Below are positions 55,598-63,161 of a stretch of 64,000 nt of DNA, one piece after another. The stretch covers positions 248,001 to 312,000 of the forward strand of contig JALDRC010000005.1 in NCBI GenBank assembly GCA_031316115.1, written 5' to 3'. Made by a program: the position numbers and the translations under genes. The notes below the pieces were generated by a model. It was given only the letters and a program-made list of their open reading frames with translations. It did not search any database and was not told the DNA's origin. The stretch is from Nitrososphaeraceae archaeon (lineage in GTDB: Archaea; Thermoproteota; Nitrososphaeria; Nitrososphaerales; Nitrososphaeraceae). The first letter of the stretch is position 1, and the number at the start of each line of letters is the position of its first letter.

Positions 55598-56318
55598 GGC
55601 TCTGTTAAGATAAGATAATATTCACCTCCTTTAACCAAAAATTATTGTTATTATTTGTTATTACATCGTTATACATAGAAGTAAAGAATTGTATCCAGTT
55701 ATGAACATGAAATAGATTACATTCAATTTGCTTACAAGGATAGTAATCATCAAATGATTCAATTCTATCTTTAAAATACTGGTTTGCTCTTTCCATCAAA
55801 CTTTTTTCTATTGAAGAATGTAGATAGTGTTTTAATTCAATTACATGACACGCTTCCTCGCCATTATGTACCGCCATCTGTATAGACAGTATGTTTTCCA
55901 TATTTTGTAACTAATGATCTAATGAATTTTTCTGCAACAAGCATGTTTCTCTCTTCAGAAATATAGATTCCAAGCACCGAAGAGTTAATTGGTTCTATAC
56001 ATATCCATAACCAAAAATGTTGACTACCAATCTGAATAATTGTTTCATCTATAATAAAAGCAGTTACTCTTTTTCTTTTGTAGATCTGACAGGAACCAAA
56101 CCTTTGTATCCAATTCCAAACAGAAACATGACTCCTTTTATCATCTCTAAATACTACTAATGCTTTAGATGTACTGCGTAGGCTCAAACCAAGAAATACA
56201 GATAAAGAGAATACATTACAATAAAAGAAGCTGTTCTATTTCTTTCAAATTTGATTTGATTCATACGATAAATATAAAGTTCTTAGCTATAGCTGTTTCT
56301 GCTTAAGTTAACAGAACC
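55598..56318 (-). mobile_element. IS6-like insertion sequence, second copy
   Basis: This 721-base element has the same ends as the copy at 15480. It is flanked on both sides by the perfect 8-base direct repeat GTCTGGAG (55590-55597 and 56319-56326). It differs from copy 1 by a one-base gain near 55862 and a one-base loss near 56197, with few other changes, so the two copies diverged recently. Confidence 0.95.
55605..56264 (-). pseudogene. IS6-like transposase, frameshifted
   Basis: Identical to the intact transposase at 15487-16146 except for a -1 change near 56197 (after the N-terminal SLYL) and a +1 change near 55862 (between YTDGGT and EEACHV). The reading frame breaks twice, separating the helix-turn-helix and the first two catalytic Asp residues from the Glu helix. 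It cannot make a full transposase unless both shifts are bypassed. Confidence 0.9.
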
Positions 56319-56598
56319 GTCTGGAGCATTATTTTGGTATAATAAATTCCATATTTCAAATGCTAAAAGAAATGCAAAATTGAGCAATCATCATAGATAA
56401 ATAAATAATTACCTCTGTTAAAACTTTTATCAGTATTTTTATGTCTTATAAATTATATATATAATAACAATAACAATAACTTGAATAATTATAATAAATT
56501 TGAAAACTTAATTTAAATTGAAAATGATCTAAATATAGGATTCTAATTGGTGTTTTATAGAATTATAATTTAAATATTATAGACTTTATTGTTATTTG

Positions 56599-57132
56599 AT
56601 GAAAAATAATTATTTAATTTTATTTTCATTATTTTCAACACTATCAATTCTTCTTGTTGCTGTTGCTTCATTCACCATGTCAGTATATGCACAAGAAGAT
56701 GGAAATACAACAGATGCAGACATTCCTAAATTCTTTGCAATACAACATGCACAATCAGGTTCAATTTCAGAGATTAATGAAACTGCATATTCATTAGAAT
56801 TAAATGATGTTTCTGATAAAACTATTTTATTCTCTGATAGGCCTGATAGAATTGTAAAGACAGAAATCACTAAAAACTTCATTGGTAATTGGTCTACAGG
56901 CGTAGATAGTTTTGCAGATGATGCTCCTAATGCAGTATTGGTTGTAGACAAAATAGAAGCACAACAAGATACTGCAATAGTTGAATTGTTTAATCCAATT
57001 TATGATTTAGATAAAAATTCATTGCAATATCAAGTAACTCCAGATAATGTAACATCTATTGATTTGGTAGGTGAGTTTGGACAGGCAACTTTACTCATTG
57101 ATCCTGGTGGTCAATCTGGTCCTGGAACATGA
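56599..57132 (+). CDS. SDRP-family secreted protein
   Basis: From ATG at 56599 the 177-residue protein has a signal peptide (LILFSLFSTLSILLVAVASF, cleavage after VYA), then FFAIQHAQSGSISEINETAY, LELNDVSDKTILFSDRPDRI, FIGNWSTGVDSFADDAPNAV and IVELFNPIYDLDKNSLQYQV. It ends FGQATLLIDPGGQSGPGT, shared with the copy at 51151. A TTG at 56596 would add one Met, but ATG 56599 keeps the 30-base spacing from TTTAAATATT. It lies just downstream of the IS-disrupted gene. Confidence 0.82.
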   Translation: MKNNYLILFSLFSTLSILLVAVASFTMSVYAQEDGNTTDADIPKFFAIQHAQSGSISEINETAYSLELNDVSDKTILFSDRPDRIVKTEITKNFIGNWSTGVDSFADDAPNAVLVVDKIEAQQDTAIVELFNPIYDLDKNSLQYQVTPDNVTSIDLVGEFGQATLLIDPGGQSGPGT

Positions 57133-57291
57133 ACGTGAAAAGTTTAAACATGCTTGATGTATCTATTAAAAAAAATCTTTTTAAAATTTTTATTTTAAAC
57201 TGATGTTTATAAAATTAATGTTTTGAATAGAATTAAGATAAATGACTATAGAATATCTGTGAATAAGATTAGTGGGTATAAAAAACTAATG

Positions 57292-57340
57292 ACCAGTCGG
57301 GAGTAATACCTGTAGCAGTGAGAAAAATGGAGTCTAATGT
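57292..57340 (-). repeat. Type A element
   Basis: AGTCGGGAGTAATACCTGTA...AATGGAGTCTAATG. The minus strand is open and reads DSIFLTATGITPDW. It follows the duplicated 3' flank of the 56599 gene. Confidence 0.8.
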
Positions 57341-57551
57341 TATATTATAATAAATAATTATGAAGATTTGAATGACCTTTGGTATTCTTTAGTGTGTTGT
57401 TACGGTAAAATGTTTTGAATATAAGCATATTTAGAATAAATCTATATAGATAAGATAGATTTTTGTCAAATAATGATTTGTTATAGATATTTTTAAAATA
57501 TTTTTTATAAAAAAAATAATTAAACAACAACTTGTTATAATTAATTATTTA

Positions 57552-58247
57552 ATGAATTCAATTTTAATTACATTTGTCTTATCAGGTATTTTAGTATCTG
57601 GAATATTTTTTATAAATAACAACTACAACAGCTACAATCATAATATACTAATAACTGCAAACGGTCAAGAGGAGTCCTACAATGAGTACAATGATCATTA
57701 CAATTATGATTATAATAATAGATATAATTATTCACCACAAGAATAGGAGTACTATGATGATAACTACAATAATGATTATATTTACAAAACAAGAGATTCA
57801 CAAAAGTCTAAATTATTTGCAATACACCATGTAGAATCTGGTACAATATCAGAAATCAATTCAAATACCTTTTCTTTAGAATTAAATGGTGTAGCTGATA
57901 ATACTATATTATTTTCAGATACCGAATATAGAATTATTAAATCTATAAGCACAGAAGATTTTGTAAATGGTTGGAATGTTCAAAAGGATAGTTTTGGAAA
58001 TGTTTATTTAAATGGGTTATTGTTTTTTGGTAAAGAAAAGTTAGAGTCTTTATCAATAGAATTATTTAATCCTGTATATGATGCAGATGAAAAGATATTA
58101 CAATTTGACGTAATTATAGAGAATACAATAGATATTGATTTACTAAATGAATCTGACCAAGCTACATTGGTAGTTGGAGTTGGTGGTTGTTCCTGTAGTA
58201 CACTACTTATGAATTTGGAGCATGTTTCAGTAATAGGAACAGAATAA
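57552..58247 (+). pseudogene. SDRP-family gene interrupted by one amber codon
   Basis: A 231-codon frame starting at ATG 57552 is continuous except for one TAG at 57744-57746. Before it come a signal/anchor segment (SILITFVLSGILVSGIFFIN) and a Tyr/Asn-rich linker (YNEYNDHYNYDYNNRYNY). After it the linker continues (EYYDDNYNNDYIYK), then the family core: LFAIHHVESGTISEINSNT, LELNGVADNTILFSDTEYRI, IELFNPVYDADEKILQFDV. The motif is SDTE instead of SDRP. A recent nonsense mutation is likeliest; other genes here end in TAG, so recoding is improbable. Confidence 0.8.
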
Positions 58248-58387
58248 TAAAATATATTTTTTATAAGGATTATAGAAAATATTTTTACTAAAATTTCTAC
58301 TGTTAGATATTATGAACCAAATTTAACTAATTCTATAATTTAAAGTTAAAACAAAATTTTAATATTAAATATTCTCATAAGCAAGTA

Positions 58388-58975
58388 ATGAATAAAATTA
58401 AAAATATAAAACTATTCGTATTGCTTTCATTTTCAGTTACACTAACAACAATAATACTTGTTAGCACTACAACATCAATTCAATCAATCTATTCTGAAGA
58501 TGATATAAATGGTAAGAATCTTGGCAAATTCTTTACTTCACCAATTTTAAGCCTTCAACAAGCAAGTTCTGGCACAATTTCACAAATCAATTCTACTGCA
58601 TATTTATTGCAATTAAATGATGTTTCAGATAAAACAATTTCTTTTAAAGACAGACCATATAGAAATGTTACGTCTTTGAGTACAGAATATTTTGTAGATG
58701 TTTGGAATATGCTAAAAGGAGCAGAGGAAAGTTATGCTAAAGTACCACCAAATGCGGCTTTAATTGTTGATGAGATACAAAAAGGAGAATTAGAACAAGA
58801 TACAGTTGTGATAGAGCTTTACAATCCTGTATATAATGAAGATACAAAAATACTAAGATATGATTTCACAGTTGTTGATAATTCTACATTTAGTGATTTA
58901 CCATTGGATATAGGACAATCAGCCCTTTTAATAGATGGAGCCTATGCTGGTCAAAGCCATGGATCAACCCGGTAA
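58388..58975 (+). CDS. SDRP-family secreted protein, divergent member
   Basis: The 195-residue protein has a signal peptide (LFVLLSFSVTLTTIILVSTT, ending near SIYSED). Its core is diverged: ILSLQQASSGTISQINSTAY, LLQLNDVSDKTISFKDRPYR (KDRP in place of SDRP), YFVDVWNMLKGAEESYAKVP and PPNAALIVDEIQ, then VIELYNPVYNEDTKILRYDF. The C-terminus is AYAGQSHGSTR. ATTAAATATT lies 24 bases before the ATG. A degenerate type A element starts at its stop codon. Confidence 0.8.
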   Translation: MNKIKNIKLFVLLSFSVTLTTIILVSTTTSIQSIYSEDDINGKNLGKFFTSPILSLQQASSGTISQINSTAYLLQLNDVSDKTISFKDRPYRNVTSLSTEYFVDVWNMLKGAEESYAKVPPNAALIVDEIQKGELEQDTVVIELYNPVYNEDTKILRYDFTVVDNSTFSDLPLDIGQSALLIDGAYAGQSHGSTR

Positions 58976-59020
58976 GGAATTAGGAGACCAATGTAAAGAT
59001 AATGCTAACTTGTATTTAGC
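58973..59020 (-). repeat. Degenerate type A element at an SDRP stop codon
   Basis: TTAGGAGACCAATGTAAAGA followed by TAATGCTAACTTGTATTTAG and CTTTTCT keeps the downstream half of type A; the AGTAATACCTATAGC half is missing. GCTAA...TTAGC can pair and is followed by T residues, so it may be a terminator for the 58388 gene. Confidence 0.6.
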
Positions 59021-59106
59021 TTTTCTCTATTGAATTTATTTTTTAAAATTAGTTAATTTAAAAATAATTATTTTTTTAAATTAAAATAAGTTATAGTGTA
59101 AATATT

Positions 59107-59892
59107 ATGGATTTGCAGAATATTCAACAAGAACAACAGCAACAACAACAAACAAGACATGACCACCAAACTCAACATACAGCTATTGTTACTGGAAGTA
59201 CAAGAGGTATAGGTAAAGAAACTGCATTACTTTTATTAAAAAATGAAATGAATGTAATAATATCCTCAAGCAATCAGGAAAATGTAGATCATATGATACA
59301 AGAAATATATGAAAAATTTCCCTCTAAAAAAGATAATATTTTAGGAATACAGTGTGATGTTAGCAAATATTCTGAGGTAAAATCTCTTGTAGATAAAACC
59401 ATAGAAAGATTTGGAAGGATTGATATTCTTGTAAATAATGCAGGTATTGTGTCTTACAAAAATATAATAGATACAACAGAAGACGAATGGAATAAAACAA
59501 TTGATATTAATTTAAAAGGTGTTTTTCTATTTACCAAGGAAGTTCTTCCACATATGATTGAAAATAAATCTGGTGGTGTGATAATAAATGTTAGTTCAGG
59601 TGCTGGAAAGTCTGGTTTTGCAAACATGGCTTCATATTGTGCAAGCAAATTTGGAATAATAGGTTTGACTGAAAGTATAGCTGAAGAAGTTGCTGATAAA
59701 AATATCAAAATTATGGCAATTTGCCCTGGTGGAGTAGATACAAAAATGATTAAAGATCTTATCAATCAAGGAGTAGATAGATCTGGTATGAAATTGCTCA
59801 AACCAGGAGATGTTGCAGAAAAGATTTATGATATGATATCAAATCAAAAAAAATATGCTAATGGACAATCAATAGAGTTTTATAATAATTAA
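59107..59892 (+). CDS. Short-chain dehydrogenase/reductase
   Basis: This 261-residue SDR has AIVTGSTRGIGKETALLLL near residue 28 (NAD(P) binding), DILVNNAGIVS near 108, NVSSGAGKSG with the catalytic Ser near 160 and SYCASKFGIIGLTESIAEEV with the Tyr-x-x-x-Lys pair near 178. The N-terminal 25 residues are a Gln/His tract (QQEQQQQQQTRHDHQ) outside the fold. It resembles 3-oxoacyl-ACP reductase/glucose dehydrogenase-type SDRs; the substrate is unknown. Basic residues after the first strand (SSSNQEN) do not settle NAD versus NADP. Confidence 0.88.
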   Translation: MDLQNIQQEQQQQQQTRHDHQTQHTAIVTGSTRGIGKETALLLLKNEMNVIISSSNQENVDHMIQEIYEKFPSKKDNILGIQCDVSKYSEVKSLVDKTIERFGRIDILVNNAGIVSYKNIIDTTEDEWNKTIDINLKGVFLFTKEVLPHMIENKSGGVIINVSSGAGKSGFANMASYCASKFGIIGLTESIAEEVADKNIKIMAICPGGVDTKMIKDLINQGVDRSGMKLLKPGDVAEKIYDMISNQKKYANGQSIEFYNN

Positions 59893-59933
59893 TCAATAAA
59901 TAAAATTATGATGTATTTATTTATTAAATAATT

Positions 59934-61099
59934 GAGGCTGGGTCATAATTATTCTATTTTCATAACGAATAAAGCTAGTTTATTGATATATGATGTTTTG
60001 GTGGAACGACCATACAAACCAATAAACTAGCAGTACAAAATAGATCTGTATCTATTCTAATTAGCATTTTGTATTTGATTGGTTTGATTCGTTGGCCACA
60101 TAATAATAAATCACGATCTGGAAGACCATATGTCTACTCTCCTACTGTTATTTTGAGATGCTTTATAGTACGTATATGGTTTCGATTAGACTCCAATAGG
60201 GCATTATATGAATATCTTGCAATGGATCTATGGTATAACAGAAAAGTAATGAAAGTATGTGGACTATCAAGAATACCTAGTAGAAGAACGTTTGATAGAC
60301 GTATTGCTACAATATCTAGAGATATTAAAAACAGAATTACTACAATGGGTGAACTTTTTGTTCATGATAAAATAATAGATCCATCTGTTCTTTCAGCAGA
60401 TAGTACCCTTATCAAAGCCAAAGGTTATGTCTGGCATAAATCCTCTATGGAAGAGGGAGTAGTACCACGTTCTGGTATCGATACTGATGCAATGTGGGGA
60501 TTCAGTCATACCAAGGGATGGATATTTGGATATAAACTACATATGATATCAAGTACTGGTTCTATTATAGTACCATTGGCTGCAGATTTTACAACGGCCA
60601 ATATACCTGACAATCAGATATACAGTATATTGGCAGCAAGTCTACCTGTTACAATAATTAAAAGAACATTATACATGTCTGCAGATCCTGGATATGATGA
60701 TCATGAACTGTATGATCTCAGCAATAGCATGGAATTTAGATTGTTGTGTCCTGTACAAAGATATAAAAATACACCTCCTGACAGAATAAAATTGATAGAA
60801 TTTTATGAATCAAATGTTGGACAGTCAATCTATTCTCTGAGAAGTACATCTATAGAACCTTTGATAGGGCATATCAAATCGGCATTCATGATAAAGCCAG
60901 TACCTGTTAGAGGATATGATAAGGTTTGTGCTATAGTACTGTTATCGGTCTTGCTATACCAGTTACTTGTATACTATAACTGTAAAACTAACTACAGAGA
61001 TAACCCTATGGCAATCAAATACATGCTAGGAACATAAAAATTGATAATTCAATACTGCTTACGTGACAATATTTGCTAACTGAATTATGACCCAGTCTC
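59934..61099 (+). mobile_element. IS5-family (ISH1-like) insertion sequence
   Basis: The element is 1166 bases. Ends are inverted repeats: GAGGCTGGGTCATAATTA on the left and, read inward, GAGACTGGGTCATAATTC on the right. It is flanked by the perfect 8-base direct repeat AAATAATT (59926-59933 and 61100-61107). Eight-base duplications and GAG-type ends fit the ISH1 subgroup of IS5. One transposase gene occupies it, and the element looks recent and intact. Confidence 0.92.
60069..61037 (+). CDS. IS5/ISH1-like DDE transposase
   Basis: This 322-residue transposase begins YLIGLIRWPHNNKSRSGRPY and has the DUF772-like N-terminal helices (VILRCFIVRIWFRLDSNRAL). The DDE core has LSADSTLIKAKGYVWH (first Asp, about residue 119), LYMSADPGYDDHELYDL (second, about 205) and RSTSIEPLIGHIKSAFM (Glu, about 262). 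The start is TTG at 60069; the frame is open about 25 codons upstream but without a standard start. The frame is intact, so the element may be active. Confidence 0.9.
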   Translation: MYLIGLIRWPHNNKSRSGRPYVYSPTVILRCFIVRIWFRLDSNRALYEYLAMDLWYNRKVMKVCGLSRIPSRRTFDRRIATISRDIKNRITTMGELFVHDKIIDPSVLSADSTLIKAKGYVWHKSSMEEGVVPRSGIDTDAMWGFSHTKGWIFGYKLHMISSTGSIIVPLAADFTTANIPDNQIYSILAASLPVTIIKRTLYMSADPGYDDHELYDLSNSMEFRLLCPVQRYKNTPPDRIKLIEFYESNVGQSIYSLRSTSIEPLIGHIKSAFMIKPVPVRGYDKVCAIVLLSVLLYQLLVYYNCKTNYRDNPMAIKYMLGT

Positions 61100-61212
61100 A
61101 AATAATTGTTTGTTTATAATTATTAGAATCAAATAATAATTGTACTAACAAAATTAATTTTATTTTATACTTTACAAAAAATATTTTTATTTATTTATTT
61201 TTTATTTTTTTA

Positions 61213-61620
61213 TTATTTCCATTCCCAAACTTTTCCTGAATGGTGATTTTCATGTGCCTCTGCTTCAACTGCTCCTACGGTATTGTTAAGAAATGAGAGT
61301 TTCCCATTAGATGATGTTTTATAGAAATTTGTAGCTCTAAAAATTGTTCCTCTTTTCTCCATCGAACGACCTATGCCATAGCCTTTGTAACTTGCTGTTC
61401 CTTCACCATTCTTTGTAGTAATTAACGCCTCTGCTTCACCATAAACTATATCTTTACCTGTAGGAATAGTCCAAAATGTTGAGGTTATAGTTACATCGAT
61501 ATTTTTGAATTTTCCTTCCTCTATCAATGTATATTCAATTTTATTTTCTTCGGCATTTAATACTCTTGTACCGATAATTCTTCCTTTTCCTTCATAAATT
61601 AGGTCACCTAACATAGCCAT
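61213..61620 (-). CDS. Barrel-like protein (YEGKG family), copy 2, no signal peptide
   Basis: This 135-residue paralogue of 42780-43322 aligns from LIYEGKGRIIGTRVLNAEEN through TFWTIPTG, GTASYKGYGIG and FYKTSSNGKLSFLNNTVGAV to KVWEWK. Unlike copy 1 it starts MAMLGDLIYEGKG with no signal peptide, so it is probably cytoplasmic. Similar small barrels are widespread with unknown roles. It is divergent from the SDRP gene at 61693. Confidence 0.75.
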   Translation of the reverse strand: MAMLGDLIYEGKGRIIGTRVLNAEENKIEYTLIEEGKFKNIDVTITSTFWTIPTGKDIVYGEAEALITTKNGEGTASYKGYGIGRSMEKRGTIFRATNFYKTSSNGKLSFLNNTVGAVEAEAHENHHSGKVWEWK

Positions 61621-61692
61621 TTGTATCTAATTCTTCTTTTTATATTTATATAAGATTAGAATATATTTAGTTCTTTTCTTATAAGGCTGTTA

Positions 61693-62205
61693 ATGATTAA
61701 ATTATCATTATTCTTAATTTTAGGAATTGTTTCTTCATTGGTGTTATTTAGTAATAATATGATATATGGACAGCAACCAGAAAATATAACTTCCTCCAAT
61801 GAACCAATCAATTTCATTGCAATACAACATGCTCAATCTGGTTCAATTTCTAAAGTAAATGCAACAACTAATTTCTTGGAATTACATGATGTATCAAACC
61901 CTATCTTATTCTCAGATAGACCAGATAGGATTGTGAAGACAGAAAGTACTCAACAGTTTTTAGATAGATGGTATGATGCAGGTATAGATGCAAAAAATAG
62001 TTTCTTTTCAGATCCACCTAATGCTGCTTTAGTTATAGATGACCAAGATGGCCAGGATGTAGCAATTCTTGAATTGTTTGAACCTGCATATGATTATGAT
62101 TCTAACGTTTTGGTATATAATTTCAATTATCTAAATAATACAATTAGTAAATTGCCAAATGAGTTTGGACAAACTACTTTAGTAATAGACATGCAACCTC
62201 AATAG
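61693..62205 (+). CDS. SDRP-family secreted protein (LHDVSD subtype)
   Basis: This 170-residue protein has the signal peptide LFLILGIVSSLVLFSNNMIY (cleavage after IYG), unlike any other copy. The body is nearly identical to the 51934 product: FIAIQHAQSGSISKVNATTN, FLELHDVSNPILFSDRPDRI, FLDRWYDAGIDAKNSFFSDP and ILELFEPAYDYDSNVLVYNF. It ends VIDMQPQ, because the original 3' end has been duplicated downstream (62206-62275). This is a chimera: a new signal peptide and promoter joined to a recently copied body. Confidence 0.8.
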   Translation: MIKLSLFLILGIVSSLVLFSNNMIYGQQPENITSSNEPINFIAIQHAQSGSISKVNATTNFLELHDVSNPILFSDRPDRIVKTESTQQFLDRWYDAGIDAKNSFFSDPPNAALVIDDQDGQDVAILELFEPAYDYDSNVLVYNFNYLNNTISKLPNEFGQTTLVIDMQPQ

Positions 62206-62275
62206 ATTATAAAAGGAGGTTGGATAAACTACTTTAGTAATAGATGGTAATCATCCAATACACATACACTGATTT
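62206..62275 (+). repeat. Duplicated 3' end of the preceding SDRP gene
   Basis: TTGGATAAACTACTTTAGTA and the following ATAGATGGTAATCATCCAAT repeat the gene's own 3' end (TTGGACAAACTACTTTAGTA) and match the 3' end of the 51934 gene (codons for SSHPMHIHL; here NHPIHIH). The sequence is untranslated, so the original terminus became 3' UTR after a short tandem duplication or recombination. Confidence 0.75.
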
Positions 62276-62300
62276 TGTAACCAATGAAAACACAGTCATG

Positions 62301-62341
62301 TTAAGAGTAATACCTATAGCGGTTCTAAAAGTAGAGTCCGA
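62301..62341 (-). repeat. Type A element
   Basis: TTAAGAGTAATACCTATAGC...AAGTAGAGTCCG. The minus strand is open and reads DSTFRTAIGITL. It lies about 20 bases before the TTTAAATAT box of the next gene. Confidence 0.8.
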
Positions 62342-62391
62342 ATAAATTTATTTGGTAATAATTTAAATATTATAATCTTTACAAGCAAGTA

Positions 62392-62928
62392 ATGAAAAAT
62401 AATTTTAGTATACCAATATTCCTTTCTGTAATATCAATTCTTTTTATTGCTGCAAGTTACTCAACAGTTTATGCTCAGGAAAATATGACAGATTCAGACA
62501 AGCCAAAATTCTTTTCAATTCAGCACTCTAATTCTGGAAAGATATCTAAAATCAATGAAACTTCTTATTCTTTAGAGTTAAATGACGTTTCAGACAAAAC
62601 TATTTTATTTTCAGATAGACCTGATAGAATTGTTACTTCTGTGAGTACATCAGATTTCATTGGTAACTGGTCTACTGGAGTAAATAGTTTTACAGTGGAT
62701 GCTCCTAATGCTGTTTTGGTTATAGATGAATTAGAAGAACAAGATGATGTAATAATAAAATTGTTTAATCCTATTTATGATGTAGATAAAAAGACATTAA
62801 AATATGAAGTAATTCAAGATAATTCAACAACGATCGAATTACCAGAAAAGTTTGGACAATCTACTTTAGTAATAGATGATATTAGCGTATATGCTGGTAT
62901 TGTTAATCATTCTGTCAGGATAACCTAA
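62392..62928 (+). CDS. SDRP-family secreted protein
   Basis: The 178-residue protein has a signal peptide (IPIFLSVISILFIAASYSTV, cleavage after VYA), then FFSIQHSNSGKISKINETSY, LELNDVSDKTILFSDRPDRI, FIGNWSTGVNSFTVDAPNAV and IIKLFNPIYDVDKKTLKYEV. The C-terminus, VIDDISVYAGIVNHSVRIT, is unique. TTTAAATAT lies 30 bases before the ATG. A type B element starts 10 bases after its stop. Confidence 0.82.
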   Translation: MKNNFSIPIFLSVISILFIAASYSTVYAQENMTDSDKPKFFSIQHSNSGKISKINETSYSLELNDVSDKTILFSDRPDRIVTSVSTSDFIGNWSTGVNSFTVDAPNAVLVIDELEEQDDVIIKLFNPIYDVDKKTLKYEVIQDNSTTIELPEKFGQSTLVIDDISVYAGIVNHSVRIT

Positions 62929-62938
62929 AAACCCTTGA

Positions 62939-62984
62939 GTCCGTCGGGAGTTGAATCCTCCATGTAGTGGGGTTCTACTACATT
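62939..62984 (+). repeat. Type B element with hairpin and T-run
   Basis: GTCCGTCGGGAGTTGAATCC leads into ATGTAGT...ACTACAT (62962-62983), a 7-base stem extended by a G-U and a G-C pair. TTTTTTTT at 62993-63000 follows, so on the plus strand it looks like a terminator for the 62392 gene. The minus strand is open and reads VVEPHYMEDSTPDGLKGF. Confidence 0.8.
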
Positions 62985-63161
62985 GTATATAGTTTTTTTT
63001 AGAAACTTTAATTAAAAGAAATCCTGACAATATATTGAATTCTGAAGAAATAATCAATTCGTTAGATAAGGTAGAGATTTTTTAATTAAATATAGCCTGT
63101 AAATAAAAGTAAATATCTATCCAAGTAAATGTATAATATTTAGAGGAATGAACGCGATAAA

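Larger units (their letters stand above)
54841..56400 (+). pseudogene. Multispanning membrane protein gene split by an IS6-like element
   Basis: The frame from TTG at 54841 encodes about 250 residues with seven to eight hydrophobic helices (YFIVSIIIAVIIANTIVIL, TASILGIISICRYGIYGLHG, YLFLTLGLISWFSADFTLLY and others), ending in DFIIMSG at the IS boundary. Removing the IS plus one 8-base target repeat joins SGA to LFWYNKFHISNAKRNAKLSN and a stop at 56398-56400, restoring a 276-residue protein. The layout resembles the membrane-sensor half of thaumarchaeal signalling proteins but no output domain is present. The insertion removes the last helix end and tail. Confidence 0.9.

Noticed and set aside
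57744-57746. TAG as a recoded sense codon (for example pyrrolysine)
   Set aside because: Several intact genes here end in TAG, no recoding machinery is visible, and one family member with a lone stop is better explained by a recent nonsense mutation.
43698-62341. Type A and B repeats as a CRISPR array or integron attachment sites
   Set aside because: Copies are separated by hundreds to thousands of bases with genes between them, spacers are not uniform, and no cas or integrase gene is present.
62866-63057. Minus-strand 63-codon frame across the type B element
   Set aside because: It overlaps the end of a real gene and the repeat, and its product (CSRTPLHGGFNSRRT) shows no protein-like features; the other antisense frame is the one shared between copies.
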